Below, in pieces: positions 33,122-44,238 of a DNA stretch of 64,000 nucleotides. Made by a program: the position numbers and the translations under genes. The DNA is from Hypericum androsaemum (lineage: Eukaryota > Streptophyta > Magnoliopsida > Malpighiales > Hypericaceae). Under the pieces are notes generated by a model. It saw only the letters and a program-made list of their open reading frames with translations, searched no databases and was not told the DNA's origin. The stretch is taken from the NCBI GenBank assembly GCA_963995505.1, contig OZ023181.1:4687487-4751486 (forward strand). The letters are read 5' to 3'. Every line of letters begins with the position of its first letter. Position 1 is the first letter of the stretch.

Positions 33122-34180
33122 GGGTAAAAAGTATGTTTGGTGTTACTATTCCCAGTTTTTTGTCAAAATGGTGTTCGAATTTCAAGTACTGTGGATTTGG
33201 TGTCCACATGGGCGGACGACCAAAAAAGTCAGATTTTGGACCAAGATTCGACTTTTTTGGTTAGCCAAACCAAGATCCGACTGTTTTAGTCGAATCAAAC
33301 ATCCGACTTAAAAGGTCGGATCTTGGTAAAATCTGACTTAAAAAGTCGGATGTTGTTAATAGACAATCCGCATTTTCGGCTTGGTGGTTGAAGGCGCCAC
33401 ATCTCACTTCTTGGTCATTGGTTCGATTCCTTCTAGCATGATCCTTAGGTTCAATACTTGAGTTTGACATTTTTCGATAAAAAAATTTATTTAACCAATT
33501 ACCGGTTATAATGGATAAAAAATAATTTTTTTGATAATAAAATTATTTGACCAATTACTGATTATAATGGATAAAAAACTTTTTTAAAAAAATTTATTTG
33601 ACCAATTATCGATTATAATGGATAAAAAAATAAATTTTTTGATAAAAAATTTATTTGACCAATTACCAATTATTTGACCAGTTGTGGAATGATAATCGGT
33701 AATTGGTCAAATAATTTTTTTATCAAAAAAAATTTATCCATTATAACCTTAGGTTTAAAGACCACAACTTAGACCAAATTGGCTATGAAGAATTCCTTGT
33801 CTAATTATTATAATTTAATATAATATTTATGTTGATAGTAAAAACAAGATTGCAAAAATGTTGTTAGAAGGAATCAAACCAATGACCAAGAAGTGAGATG
33901 TGGTGCCTTCAACCACCAAGCCGAAAGTGCGTTTTATCTATTTTATCAATATCTGACTTTTTAAGTCAGATTTTGCTAAGATTTGACTTTTTAAGTCGGA
34001 TGTTTGATTCGACTAAAAAAATTAGATCTTGGTTCGGCCGACCAAAAAAGTCAGATCTTGGTCCAAAATTTGACTTTTTTGGTCGTCCGTCCCACGTGGA
34101 CACAAAATCCAGAATACTTGAAATTCGAACACTATTTTGCCAAAAACCAGAAATAATAACACCAAACAAACTTTTTATCC
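33122..34180. mobile_element. Foldback MULE with long inverted arms
   Basis: The left arm (33122 to about 33475) and right arm (about 33845-34180) are inverted copies over more than 300 bp. Ends are GGGTAAAAAGTATGTTTGG and (reverse complement) GGATAAAAAGTTTGTTTGG. Flanks TTAAAAAAG and ATAAAAAAG (8 of 9) give a 9-bp duplication. Each arm carries nested small palindromes around TCCGACTTAAAAGGTCGGA. The loop (33480-33740) has about four tandem copies of a TTGACCAATTACCGATTATAATGG-type unit. Confidence 0.82.
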
Positions 34181-34249
34181 ATAAAAAAGGTATTTGAATT
34201 TTCCAAAACAGGGTTATCCCAAGACATATAAAAATCAACCTCATGATCC

Positions 34250-34950
34250 CGGAGCTACCCACTCGGGGTAACCCACGCAGCTGCTCTTCTCAAGGCGGTG
34301 CTTCAGGCTCATTTCTAGGACTATCTTATAACCATTTTGACCGAGAAATGATTAATGCAATACCCAAGAAGTTAAATCAACTGCCTATATGTAATAATGT
34401 AACTCTTTGTATATTCGATTAGGTAAAGGAAGGTCAAAGTTCTATCTTCTGAGTCATTTTATGGTGATACTTCTTTTTTTTGATAAGTTATGGTGATACT
34501 TCTTTATTAAATCATGATGTTCAGATCACTGATTTTTCAATAAAATTTAGAAAAGATAAAATGAACATGGTAAGGTTAACCATATAATTATGATTTGCTA
34601 AAATTCTAACAAGGAACCATTATAGAATTTTTGGAAGATCCATAGGTACAAGCACATATTATTTCACAAAAGGCGGAAGAGAGTTGTCGAAGTACAAACA
34701 TAGATTTTTTTACTATCTCATGTCCGTAGTTAAACAATATTTAAATAGACGAATTTTTCAGTATCTTTTGACTTGTACATTTATAAAATTTGAGCTAAAA
34801 ATTTTCTTAAGTAATATAAGTTTCTTACCATTTTAACCAAATTTTATTAGTACAAACGTGGATCTTAAAAGGTAAAAGAGAGTAAACAGCAGAGATCCGG
34901 AAGAAACAAAGACACGACAACAGTCCCATGAAAGACAAAATCAGAGTTCC
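34250..34950. repeat. Segmental duplication, copy 1
   Basis: Blocks TACCCACTCGGGGTAACCCA, CTAGGACTATCTTATAACC, GCAATACCCAAGAAGTTAA, GATTAGGTAAAGGAAGGTC and CACAAAAGGCGGAAGAGAG appear in the same order and orientation at 39055-39440 with about 80 percent identity by eye. Copy 1 seems interrupted by later insertions. Confidence 0.6.
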
Positions 34951-35059
34951 GATGTTGTTTTTTTAGAAGTGATACTACTCATATATTGATTTTAGGTTGA
35001 AAATTCTGCATATAAAAGGACATCGAGTGTCGAAGGGTAGGCGTGAACTCAATCCCTCG

Positions 35060-35580
35060 GAACTCAATCCCTCGAAGGGATGACTCCAATCCATTCTAGC
35101 ACCCGTGTTCGGAAGCTGACCAGTAAAGTCGTCACTCTTTTGCAACCTTCAATTCCAAAAGTGAAGGTAAATCCAGCTTCGAAGCCAGAGTTGGAGTCTT
35201 GCCTCTTCTCATTTTTGGCGAGTTTGAATTCGAATGAGGATGCTCTTCGCGAAGTGCTGTCGGCAGAGGCGTGTGACGTCTTGCTATCATTGCAAAATTT
35301 TCTTGGGAGGAGGACGCTTCTTTTATCCTCTGCACGATTAAGGAGGTAGCTTCTGGGATCTCTCATCCTTGGTCGTTTGATCCCCCTTGACTTTTTGATG
35401 GGTGTTTGGTTGGTCTATGGCCTTTCTTATGGCGTGGGGCATCTTGAATTAGATAGTATTTATCTTGTGGATTTTCTACTTTGATAGGTTCTATCTGATT
35501 TCTTAAAAGTTGTATCTCGTGGTTGTAAGCTTCTTGGTGATCTTTTTGATGGTTAATATACTTTTACTTATAAAAAAAAA
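35060..35580 (+). mobile_element. Possible retroposed fragment with A-rich 3' end
   Basis: A GC-richer segment holds an 89-codon frame (35080-35349, starting MTPIHSSTRVRKLTSK). It is followed by T-rich 3' UTR-like sequence ending TTTACTTATAAAAAAAAAC at about 35562-35580. The coding-then-poly-A layout suggests a LINE 3' end or a retroposed transcript, but no LINE motif is present and no flanking duplication was found. Confidence 0.3.
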
Positions 35581-36520
35581 CAATCCATTACTTGATTTTG
35601 TAAACTCGAAATAAGGTTATGATTATAAAGGGACAAATCGACTAAATATTGCGTAACATCTAAAAACAGAGTCTCCACTTGACACTGAATGGGTCCGTCT
35701 GAGTGCAAGAAATTGAAGGCAATGCTTTAGTCGGTCTCCACAATCGTATCTTCATTAGCAAAATCATTCTTGACAATTGAGAACACAAATTGAATTGCTC
35801 GCAATTCAGCCTCCAATAGGGGAGGAGGCCAATATCAGATCTGTAGGACCTCGACGAATGAGGCATGTTTTATCTCTGCGATTGCAGTGATTCCTGACGA
35901 AGAAGAAGCGTCCATGATGAAGATGAAGGTTTTGATGTAGCTGATAGTTGAATGTATACCAGCATTTTATGAACATATTTGGTAATTATCCCCAATCAGT
36001 TTTGATAGTTGATTTTTTAGTGGTTAAATAAAGGAGTTATTGATTAATTATTTTCTAGCCAGTAGTTGATGATCTTTCGTATTACCCCAAAGGTAAATTC
36101 ATACCCTAGTTTTGTTAAGTAAACTTATTTCATAAGTATAATTTCATAAATATTTTGCTTTATATTTTTTTTAGTTTATACCATTTAGTATCCGGCTCAT
36201 TTGACGGACTAATCCAGATTCAAGTCGGTGAGACTTTTAAAAGGTGGCAAAACTCTACCAACAAATATCTAACATTGTTGTGTTCTCAATGACTCGAACT
36301 CAAAACTGTGTAAAGTTAGAACAACGTCCTTACTAATTGATCTAAGCGCTTGTTAGTTAATATTATACTTTCTATTATAACACGTATTTTCCTTATCAAA
36401 AAAGTTTCCAATTATAACCACCACTAGTCTACTCACCAAACAATACCTAACAAAGTTGGCAGTCCACGGACTACTTATGATCGTGTGATCATATTTTTGT
36501 GAACAAACTACACGATACGG
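35581..36520. other. Intergenic, no gene seen
   Basis: AT-rich sequence. A short block near 36060 (GTAGTTGATGATCTTTCGTA) matches 39488 and may belong to the segmental duplication. Confidence 0.4.
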
Positions 36521-36900
36521 CACTACAACAAAACCGATCCATCGGGTGCGATTATATTAGCGATAATGTACCAAATTTTTTAGAATTTTTAAGTTAAATA
36601 TGTTCTCACGAGAGTAGTATTAGAATAGATAAACTACTAAAAAATTCTTGTGTTGCACCCTTTTCTTTTAAAATTTTTAAAAAATTATATGGCAACGCTT
36701 TTTAGCTACGCAACCCTCTCATGTCGCTAGAGCAGTTAAGGCAAAAAACTGGCATCATGCATATGATTCACGACTTAATTTCTTTAACGTCGGCCAAGAT
36801 GGCTACACCCAATTAGAGGTCGCAACTAACTTGTGTGGCCACTTTCATCTCGACATTGGAAAGCCGGTTGATGTTCTATCACCATAATACTCTTATGAAT
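36521..36900 (+). mobile_element. Terminal fragment of a CACTA-type transposon
   Basis: CACTACAACAAAACCGATCC at 36521 matches the 5' terminus of plant CACTA elements (CACTACAAGAAA type). It is followed by GGGTGCGATTATATTAGCG and TAGCTACGCAACC subterminal-like text. No opposite end was found in the window, so this is a fragment with an uncertain right border. Confidence 0.5.
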
Positions 36901-37294
36901 ATTAAACAAATTTTTAAATGACAATCTGATATCTTACATATATCATACTTAATTTAGTGTCGTGTTAGTTTAGCACATGGGCAGTTCTCGCAATAATAAA
37001 GTGTTTGATTTGGGACCTTTTGAGGAGTAAGTTTGAGATGGTGTAATTTGGGACCTTTCGAGGAGTAATAAAATTTTATTTATAAAAAAATAGGATTTGG
37101 ATTCAGGGGGGACTACATAAAAACCATCCCCATGGTATGGACTAAATATGGGCCTTTAGATTTGATCAAATTCTTTTTTTACAGATCTGATGGTCAGAAT
37201 CTGTTGAGGGTATTTTCGAGTTTTTATCTAAACATACTCATTAGGGTTCCACCATTTTCCTATATAATCCCACAAAAAAAATATCATCTATCTT

Positions 37295-37532
37295 CCCCCC
37301 TTCCCCGCCGCCCCCACCCCCCCTTCCCCGCCGCCCCCCTCCCACCTTCACCTTCCCCCTCCCCACCTCTCCCTCCCTCCTCCCCCGCCCCCACCCCCCC
37401 TTCCCCGCCGCCCCCCTCCCACCTTCACCTTCCCCCTCCCCACCTCTCCCTCCCTCCTCCCCCGCCCCCACCCCCCCTTCCCCGCCGCCCCCCTCCCACC
37501 TTCACCTTCCCCCCCCCCCCCCCCCCCCCCCC
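37295..37532. repeat. C-rich tandem repeat ending in a poly-C run
   Basis: About two and a half copies of a unit of roughly 78 bp made of CCCCGCCGCCCCC, CACCTTCACCTTCCCCC and CACCTCTCCCTCCCTCC, followed by 22 or more C. On the - strand this is a dense set of G-runs. It directly abuts the captured exon. Confidence 0.9.
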
Positions 37533-37548
37533 GCGTCCTCGTTCATTT

Positions 37549-37902
37549 GTCGATCCACACCCCGACAGTGGCGGTCTTGGCGGCGAGGTTGGACTCGGTA
37601 GCGACGCGGAGGCCGTTGGGGAGGGTGGTGACCTTGGTCTCCGGGGCGGCGAGGATGTGGGTGTAGGAGGATAAGGTCGGGATCGGGGACCCGTGCTTGA
37701 GGAACCGCGGGCCCAGGTTCTCCAGGATCCGTATCTTGTTCTTGACCTGCTCCGAGATGCGGTCGTAGGGCATGGCGTCCGGGGGAGGCGGGCGGAGAGG
37801 AAGGTCATCCGCGACAGTGGAGACCGTGGTGGAGGCGGCGCGGACTGAGGTGGAGGGGCTGTGCGAACGCCGGGCTAGGGTTAGGAGGCGTTTCATCGCC
37901 AT
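37549..37902 (-). pseudogene. MPPB (fragment): Captured first exon of mitochondrial processing peptidase subunit beta
   Basis: The - strand frame opens MAMKRLLTLARRS, an Arg-rich amphipathic mitochondrial presequence. It continues with MPYDRISEQVKNKI, then HILAAPETKVTTLPNGLRVA and ESNLAAKTATVGVWID, which are the highly conserved N-terminal blocks of plant MPP beta. Homology ends at about 37549 inside the GVWIDAGSR motif, and the frame stops four bases later at TGA. The HxxEH zinc site lies downstream in the real protein and is absent. It is a gene fragment carried by the transposon, with about 120 bp of probable parental 5' UTR upstream. Confidence 0.9.
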
Positions 37903-38049
37903 GTTTGAGGGAAGGTTAATCGGGAGAGGAAATTGGATTTGATTTTTTAGGGTTGGTATTAGTGAAGAGAAGAAGAGCAGGGATTGGGGTGCGGGTGGGT
38001 GCTTAATTTTCGGAATGATTTTGATGATAAATTAATAATGACCATCTGT

Positions 38050-38350
38050 GTAAGTAAATAGAAGAATGAAACCAATATGACGGTGGAATGAAACCAATGT
38101 CATAGAAGAATGAAACCAATATCCGAGAAGATGGAAACCAATATCATAGTAGAATGAAACCAATATCATAGTAGAATGAAACCAATATCCGAGAAGATGG
38201 AAACTAATATCATAGTAGAATGAAACCAATATCATAGTAGAATGAAACCAATAACATAGAAGATGAAAACCAATATCATAGTAGAATGAAACCAATATCA
38301 TAGTAGAACGAAACCAATAGCATAGAAGATGAAAACCAATATCCGAGAAA
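38050..38350. repeat. 22-bp tandem array inside Pack-MULE B
   Basis: About 13 units of GAATGAAACCAATATCATAG type, the reverse complement of the array in Pack-MULE A. It is A-rich on the + strand. The long Phe, Tyr and Leu-rich frame on the - strand is a by-product. Confidence 0.9.
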
Positions 38351-38496
38351 ATGGAAACAAATATTCCCATACTTGTATTCCCATAATTTGTATTATTTTG
38401 CTAATATTTATTTTAATTATTGTATTTCCAATATTACCCCTATCCCTTTCAGTGGGGATTATCCATGTCCCCACTAAATTTGAACCCAAAAAAATA

Positions 38497-39050
38497 AAGC
38501 GTCTGATTTAATTGCAATAGAGCTGAAACATTCTTTGCAAAAATTTCAATATCGTGAGGAAATAATAACGTGCACCCTTTTAATCATTAATGAGTTTATC
38601 AGGAAAACTATATAATTATTAATATATTTAAATGGAAGATTAGGCCGTATGGTACACAGCAAGATAACGCTTCCCTAAAATCTGGCCAGTACATGTGTAA
38701 CATCTTGTCCTAATTTGCGTCTGAATGTCCTAATATTTAGGCAATTTATTTTTTTCTATGGCCAAATGATATATATTACTTGATTATATATTTAATGATT
38801 AACATTTTAATATTTTTATGAAATTTATGGTAACCTTATAATAAATGCCATGAAAACCTAATTTGTTCCGAGAAACTTTTGTATCGTTTTACCAACCACG
38901 GAACACGGGATACCTTTATGATTAATAATGTTATAATTTTTATATCAAAACAAAACTTTAGAATATATGAGTTTTTTACATTTATTAACAACACTTGACA
39001 CTTAGACATGCGGTAATCTCAACGGTCAACTGCCAACGGCTATCGATTCT
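38497..39050. other. AT-rich intergenic stretch, no gene seen
   Basis: No feature beyond AT-rich text. Confidence 0.45.
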
Positions 39051-39054
39051 TCCC

Positions 39055-39440
39055 GGTCCTCTCGCGGTAACCCACACAGCCGCACTCATCGAGGCGGGTG
39101 CTACGGGCTGGTCATTTCTAAGACTATCTTACTGCTATTTTGACCGGAAGTGATTCATGCAATACCCACATAGTTAAGTAAACTACCTACGGCTACACGT
39201 AAAAATGTAACCCTCAAATAACATTCGATTTGTTCTTTAAAAAAAATCGATTAGGTAAAGAATGGTCAAAGTTCTAACTCCTAATCGCAGAAGATCCACC
39301 TATAACAAAAAAATCACAGAAGATCCATACGCACAAGAACAAATAATTCCACAAAAGGGGGAAGAGAGCAGTTGAAGTACAAAAAGAGAATAAACAAACC
39401 AAGAAAAGAAAAGTCCTACAAAAGACAAAAAAAAAGATTT
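39055..39440. repeat. Segmental duplication, copy 2
   Basis: The second copy of the block at 34250-34950, in direct orientation, about 4.8 kb away. Matching pieces include GCGGTAACCCACACAGCCG, CTAAGACTATCTTACTGC, CGATTAGGTAAAGAATGGTC and GAAGATCCATACGCACAAG. Confidence 0.6.
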
Positions 39441-39606
39441 TTTGTCTTCTTCTAGTAAGCAGATTTTTTTCCCGAGGGGTATTAGTAAGTAGTTTATGAT
39501 CTTTCATACTATCCTTGAAAATAAGGTTTTTCAAGTCCACTTTATTATCAAGTAGTTTTGCTCTTTGGCACGTCACGATAGAATTTTTACTTATCTGACA
39601 CACACT

Positions 39607-39745
39607 CAATAACCCAATTATTTGAGCTATTTTGTATGTCACGTCATTAGTTTTATCTGCGTGTCAAATCATATCAACCCAATTATTTGAGCTATTTTGT
39701 ATGTCACGTCATTAATTTTATCTGTGTGTCAAATCATATCATTAA
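39607..39745. repeat. Tandem duplication of about 66 bp with an inverted partner
   Basis: AACCCAATTATTTGAGCTATT occurs at about 39611 and 39676, followed each time by TTGTATGTCACGTCATTA. A related inverted block (TTAATGATGTGACATGACACG type) lies at 39860-39925, so the region can fold back. It may be a decayed MITE. Confidence 0.6.
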
Positions 39746-39929
39746 TTTTATCTGCATTTCATGTCAATTTACCAACATGAGAGAAAAATGGGACAAAATT
39801 GGTAGCATTTAGATTCAAATATAAATCGTGTGAGGCCAACGACATGCCACACGGATAAATTTAATGATATGTCATGACACGCAAATAAAATTAATGATGT
39901 GACATGACACGCTGAACAAAATTAATAAA

Positions 39930-40701
39930 TGGGGTTAGCGATTCTCAGTTGGTTATGAGTCGAGTAAAACCTCCATGACGTTGATCAAAAAATTTAGAAT
40001 AAAAAATAATTGTGTATCAAAGCACGAACAACATGGCACTAAGTGAAATTTAACCTAAAAATAAAGTGCATCTACTGAATTGATAGCCTAATAATGTTTT
40101 AAAATTTAACTGATTGTCCATACAGTTTGTAAAGTATAAATTTACAAATACTGTTGCTGTTATATAACAACATTAAAATTTAAAAGTAAATAATTTCCAA
40201 ATTGATAAATGTATGTAATATATTTATATTTAGTTATTCAATAGTTAAGATTTTGTGATATATAATTATTATTCGTCTTTATAATGTATTTAAGAAAATT
40301 TATAGCCATTTATCATGGCAAGTATAGATAACAAATGATCTACTAACTCTAATCAAACAAAACTTACTTTAGGCTAAAGAGAACATCTTAAATAACAATT
40401 CTGAAATATATTGAAGCGACATGGGAAATATACTCTTCAAATCAATTGAGGATATTCCACCAGAAAACAGACAAAGATCGGTTGAACATACTCATAAAAG
40501 GGTGCACAAACATTGACTTACTTAATCAAGGATCACGAACTAACGAACCATTAATTTAGTAATTAGCGCTGACACTTTGGTAATCACATGTACAACTTAC
40601 AAAGATCGCCGTTCTTACAAATTCGAATATCAGATACTCAAAAAAATTAAAACTAAAAACTTTATTTATATGCGTATTTGATCAGTAAGCACAGTATAAT
40701 A
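39930..40701. other. Intergenic, 3' flank of the 40.7-kb gene
   Basis: AT-rich. The part next to 40701 should hold the 3' UTR. No other feature. Confidence 0.4.
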
Positions 40702-41223
40702 CTAGACAGCAATACTAGAAGCAGGGAACCTCTCTGAGACCGTTCTACCAACCACCGGACCAATATCCGGCGAGAACCCACCAAGCTCAACCTCCGGTGG
40801 AGCCTCCGGGATGGTGGTGAGAGCTCCGGTGTTGTCGTAAGCCACGTGGAGGTCCGGGACTGCTCCTGATCTGAACCCATCACGTCCGAGCCTGAACATG
40901 GACTTGAGAAGCTTGTGAAGCGACCTAGAGATCTTTGACGGCTTCTTAACGCTCGTAGGCTTGAAATTATACTCTGTTTTAGGAGGAGGAGAGGGAGGAG
41001 GAACATGGTGATCTTCAAGTGACGGTATTCTTATACTGGGTAAATGAGGCATAGACATGGCTCTTGAGTTGATGGCGGCGGAAAGTTGGCGTTCGAAAGA
41101 TTTGACCTCGAAGGAATCATAAAGAGTGCTTCCACAATCCCAAACAGCCGGCCTTTTGTTGGCTTTTGTCAGATGTTGGTCTTGTTTTTGTTGATTCTCT
41201 TCTTCAACATGTGGTATTGCCAT
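40702..41223 (-). CDS. Uncharacterised plant-specific protein with a WDCGSTLYDSFE motif
   Basis: A single-exon frame of 173 residues. The ATG at 41223 (MAIPHVEEENQQ) was chosen over an in-frame ATG at 41286 because the TATA box at 41286-41293 overlaps the latter. Near residue 25 is KRPAVWDCGSTLYDSFEVKSF, a motif I associate with a family of small unnamed plant proteins. A Pro-rich stretch (about residue 75), a basic helix KISRSLHKLLKSMFRLGRD (about residue 98) and a Pro and Val-rich tail follow. No signal peptide or membrane segment is seen. The coding-like composition, intact frame and TATA spacing support a real gene. Its function is unknown to me. Confidence 0.8.
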   Translation of the reverse strand: MAIPHVEEENQQKQDQHLTKANKRPAVWDCGSTLYDSFEVKSFERQLSAAINSRAMSMPHLPSIRIPSLEDHHVPPPSPPPKTEYNFKPTSVKKPSKISRSLHKLLKSMFRLGRDGFRSGAVPDLHVAYDNTGALTTIPEAPPEVELGGFSPDIGPVVGRTVSERFPASSIAV

Positions 41224-41285
41224 TTCCTGGGGGAAGGAGGACAGGGAGATTAGTGGAAATGTATAGGTGGAGAGATTTTGTGACA

Positions 41286-41293
41286 ATATTTAT
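41286..41293 (-). promoter_or_regulatory. TATA box of the 40.7-kb gene
   Basis: The - strand reads TATAAATA about 63 bp upstream of the chosen ATG, giving a short 5' leader of about 30 nt. Confidence 0.65.
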
Positions 41294-41661
41294 AGAAATG
41301 GGCCAGAAGATGTGAGGAAAGTTTACACGTAGGGAGAAGGTTGTAGCAACCTGGAAGCATCTAAATGGACTTGTCGGGTTTTTTTCTATCCGAAAATTAC
41401 ATGATAACCGAACAGTTTGACTAATCAAAATTTGAGCCGTTTAGGTGGTAGATAATTTTTTGGTTATTTTTTAAATGGTAGGTAAGTAATGGTGCGCGTC
41501 GGCTGTGACCTAAAAGTAATGCGTGGGCGACGATCACGGCCCCAATATGTTGACCTTTAAATTTGCTCCTAATATATTGGCGAGAACAAAAAAGCGTGTG
41601 ACAAGGCAAGAGAGCAATTAATTGCAGATGGTTGGGTTCCGACTTTTTTATTCTTGGATGG

Positions 41662-42376
41662 TAGGGGTGAGTATTCGGGATATCCCGATCCCGAATACCG
41701 AATACCAAAAATCTCGAATATCGAAATTAAAAAAAAACCCTTACTGATCCCGAACCGAAATAATTTCGGGATATTCCAAATACCGAATTAAAATTTCGGG
41801 ATTATACCGAGAATCTCAAAAATCCCGAATTTTCAAATAAAAAAACTAATTCAGAAAAAAAAGAAAATCAAGTTCTCCATCCTAATCCAAGAAGATTAAC
41901 CCACAAAAGTTCAAAATTCCTAAATTCTAACCTAATTCTCAAAACCTCCAAATTCGAAACCCTAACTTGAGGGAGGTTGTAACTTGGAAGAGTGGCCACG
42001 AGGTGTGGAGGAGTGACTGCGGTGGTGGTGGCCGAGAGGCCGGTCGCCGGTCGACCGGTCGAGAGAGAGAGAAGGGGGGGGGGGGGGGGGGGGGGGGGGA
42101 GGAGAGAGAAGAGAGAGAACGTCTCTGGAAGTGGGAGTGGAAGGGGAGGAATAAGTTGGTAAAATTATACTTTAGTACTTTGGGATTTTCGGTATTAACA
42201 AAATAATACCGGTATATACCGAACCGATCCCGAATACCGAAATTACCGAAATTACCGAAATTTTCTGAAAAACTTTACCGAATTAACTCCCGAATACCGA
42301 ACTCCCGATCCCGAACTTTCGAATACCGAAATAATTTCGGGATATCCCGAATACCGATCTCATTTGCTCACCCCTA
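41662..42376. mobile_element. Non-autonomous hAT-like element with poly-G run
   Basis: The left end reads TAGGGGTGAGTATTCGGG and the right end, reverse-complemented, TAGGGGTGAGCAAATGAG. Near both ends are many GGGATATCCCGAATACCG blocks. The flanking 8-mers (TTGGATGG and GAAGTTGG) do not match, so the duplication has decayed or the border is off by a few bases. A run of about 25 G lies at 42074-42099 inside a GC-rich segment. No transposase. Confidence 0.7.
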
Positions 42377-42557
42377 GAAGTTGGCCAGACATGCTCATCC
42401 GATGTAGGGATAGAAGAAAAATTTATATCCAGATTTAGTGGATCTCGGTATTTAAACTACATATTGATTGAATATGGATTTAGATGTGGATATCAAAACG
42501 AATTCTAAAATTGGACTCGAATCTGAATCTAATTCTGGATCTTTAGTATTTAAATTT

Positions 42558-43202
42558 TGACAGATTTAATGCGTATTTAACGAGTAATTATATTTTAAAC
42601 TCGATAAATTAACAAACTAATTTGTTAATAATAAATCACTTACTTGTTGAAACAAGAGGTCCACGGGTTCGGGTCCACAATATCTTCGTGCAAGTCGAAT
42701 TACGATCAAGTTTTAACAGATTCGTAATTAATTTTCACGAGATTTCCTCTATAGAAAATCTGATCAAAACTCAGGGACTATTCCAGAATTTTTCCTTTCT
42801 TATTGAGTGGTTGTGGGCAAGCTTACATTTTGGTTCAGCCAGATTTCCCTTTTTATAGGAAAGCTGGCACACCAGAATGCGACATGTGGCACTACTGGGC
42901 CGCATGCCTGCCACGTGGCACTTGGGAGGGGGGGGGGGGGGGTTGCATGTCCGCCACGTGGCAAAGCTATCCCCTAGCTTTGTCGCGTGGCGCCACATGG
43001 CATGCCACGTGGCACTTCGGACTGCATGTCCACGTGGCAAAGCTATCCCAGAGCTTTTCCACGTGGTGCCACGTGGCGCCTACGTGGTATCGGGCCAGTC
43101 AACGCGGGTTGACCGGCCCATCCAACCCAATTTATGGGCCTGATGGGCGTGGGCCCAATCAGGCACAATAATAATTGCCTGATTGGGCCTTTAGGTCCAA
43201 CA
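42558..43202 (-). repeat. 3' LTR of Copia-2
   Basis: 645 bp, TG to CA. The middle contains at least six CACGTG palindromes and a run of about 16 G at 42927-42942. It shares the ACTTACTTGTTG and CAGGCACAATAATAATTG blocks with the other LTR and is clearly diverged from it. Confidence 0.88.
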
Positions 43203-44238
43203 TCTCCTACTCAATTATTATTGACCTTGATCAATAGCTATCAGATTTCTTTAAAGGATTTCGTGCGACCAGCATACGTCGATTATGTTAAGCCAAATTC
43301 AAGAGCACGGACACTCAGGCTACTTGAATAGTAGCATCTCGACAACCTTCTTGTATAATGCATGCTATTACCCCAGGACTCATATCACATTCCATTGTTC
43401 ACATCAATAATTTCAAACAATTATATTCGGGTTCACTATTGTACTTTTTAATACAATTGGTGCACCTGAATCACGAAACTCAGAATGTGATTAACATAGT
43501 TCCTTCTTCCTTAACTATATTTCTTTCATAATGATACAGCCTGCTTTTCTGGTCAGCCCTGCCAGGTCGAATCGCTATGCCATAACTTTTTCATGAACTT
43601 TCTAAGCTAGCAGCACTGGATCATACTTCCAGAATATGTTTAGGATCTTAAAGATAGGTTTCGGGAATCACAGTTCTCGAAAATTGGTCTCACACCAGGA
43701 ATTGTGAAATCACTCAACATTTTCATCCCATCCAGTGGTCGAGTAGCAGACATGATACTGATCACGTGTTATGATGTACTTTCTTTTTTAAAGGAACACA
43801 TATCATTTAACACCATACTAGAGTATCAGCCTCAGCTTAACTCTAGGTCAATAGGACAGACAGTATGATAAGTTCTACTTATATCTTATCATATGGATTG
43901 TAGAAAATCCAAATGCAGCAACTTATTCCTGCATCCCATAAGAAAACTTGCTCTTGAGCAAGACAGCATTCCGTCATAGGACATACACCTATAAATGTCC
44001 AATAACTGCCTCATCTCATCTAGGAATCAACTTCTTGACTTCCACTGAGGTAAACACCCGTGTGAGTAGGCTACTTCTCTGTCCGACATGTTTCATAATT
44101 ATTTCATATTACCAAACAAAATTTCTTTATTCTAAACTAATTGGATTACAAATAAAACTGTCGTAAACCCAGTGACTTAACATGTTTCTCAAACACTTCT
44201 CGAGGTAATGCTTTAGTCATTGGATCCGCGGCCATATC

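Larger units (their letters stand above)
37093..38487. mobile_element. Pack-MULE B carrying a mitochondrial processing peptidase exon
   Basis: A 1395-bp element with ends GGATTTGGATTCAGGGGGG and (reverse complement) GGGTTCAAATTTAGTGGGG, flanked by a perfect 9-bp duplication AAAAAAATA (37084-37092 and 38488-38496). It belongs to the same family as 12668-13997, inserted in the opposite orientation, but with different cargo. The contents from left to right are a CCCCATGGTATGGAC end, a C-rich repeat, the captured exon, a 22-bp tandem array and the other end. Confidence 0.92.

Noticed and set aside
37132..37674. 180-codon Pro-rich frame on the + strand
   Set aside because: It is the antisense of the C-rich repeat and the captured MPPB exon.
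37549..37902. A functional MPPB gene
   Set aside because: Only the first exon is present, the zinc-binding motif is missing, and the piece lies within MULE ends with target duplications.
38032..38370. 112-codon Phe, Tyr and Leu-rich frame
   Set aside because: Produced by the 22-bp array in Pack-MULE B.
41967..42206. 79-codon Gly and Glu-rich frame
   Set aside because: It spans the poly-G run inside the hAT-like element and is an artefact.
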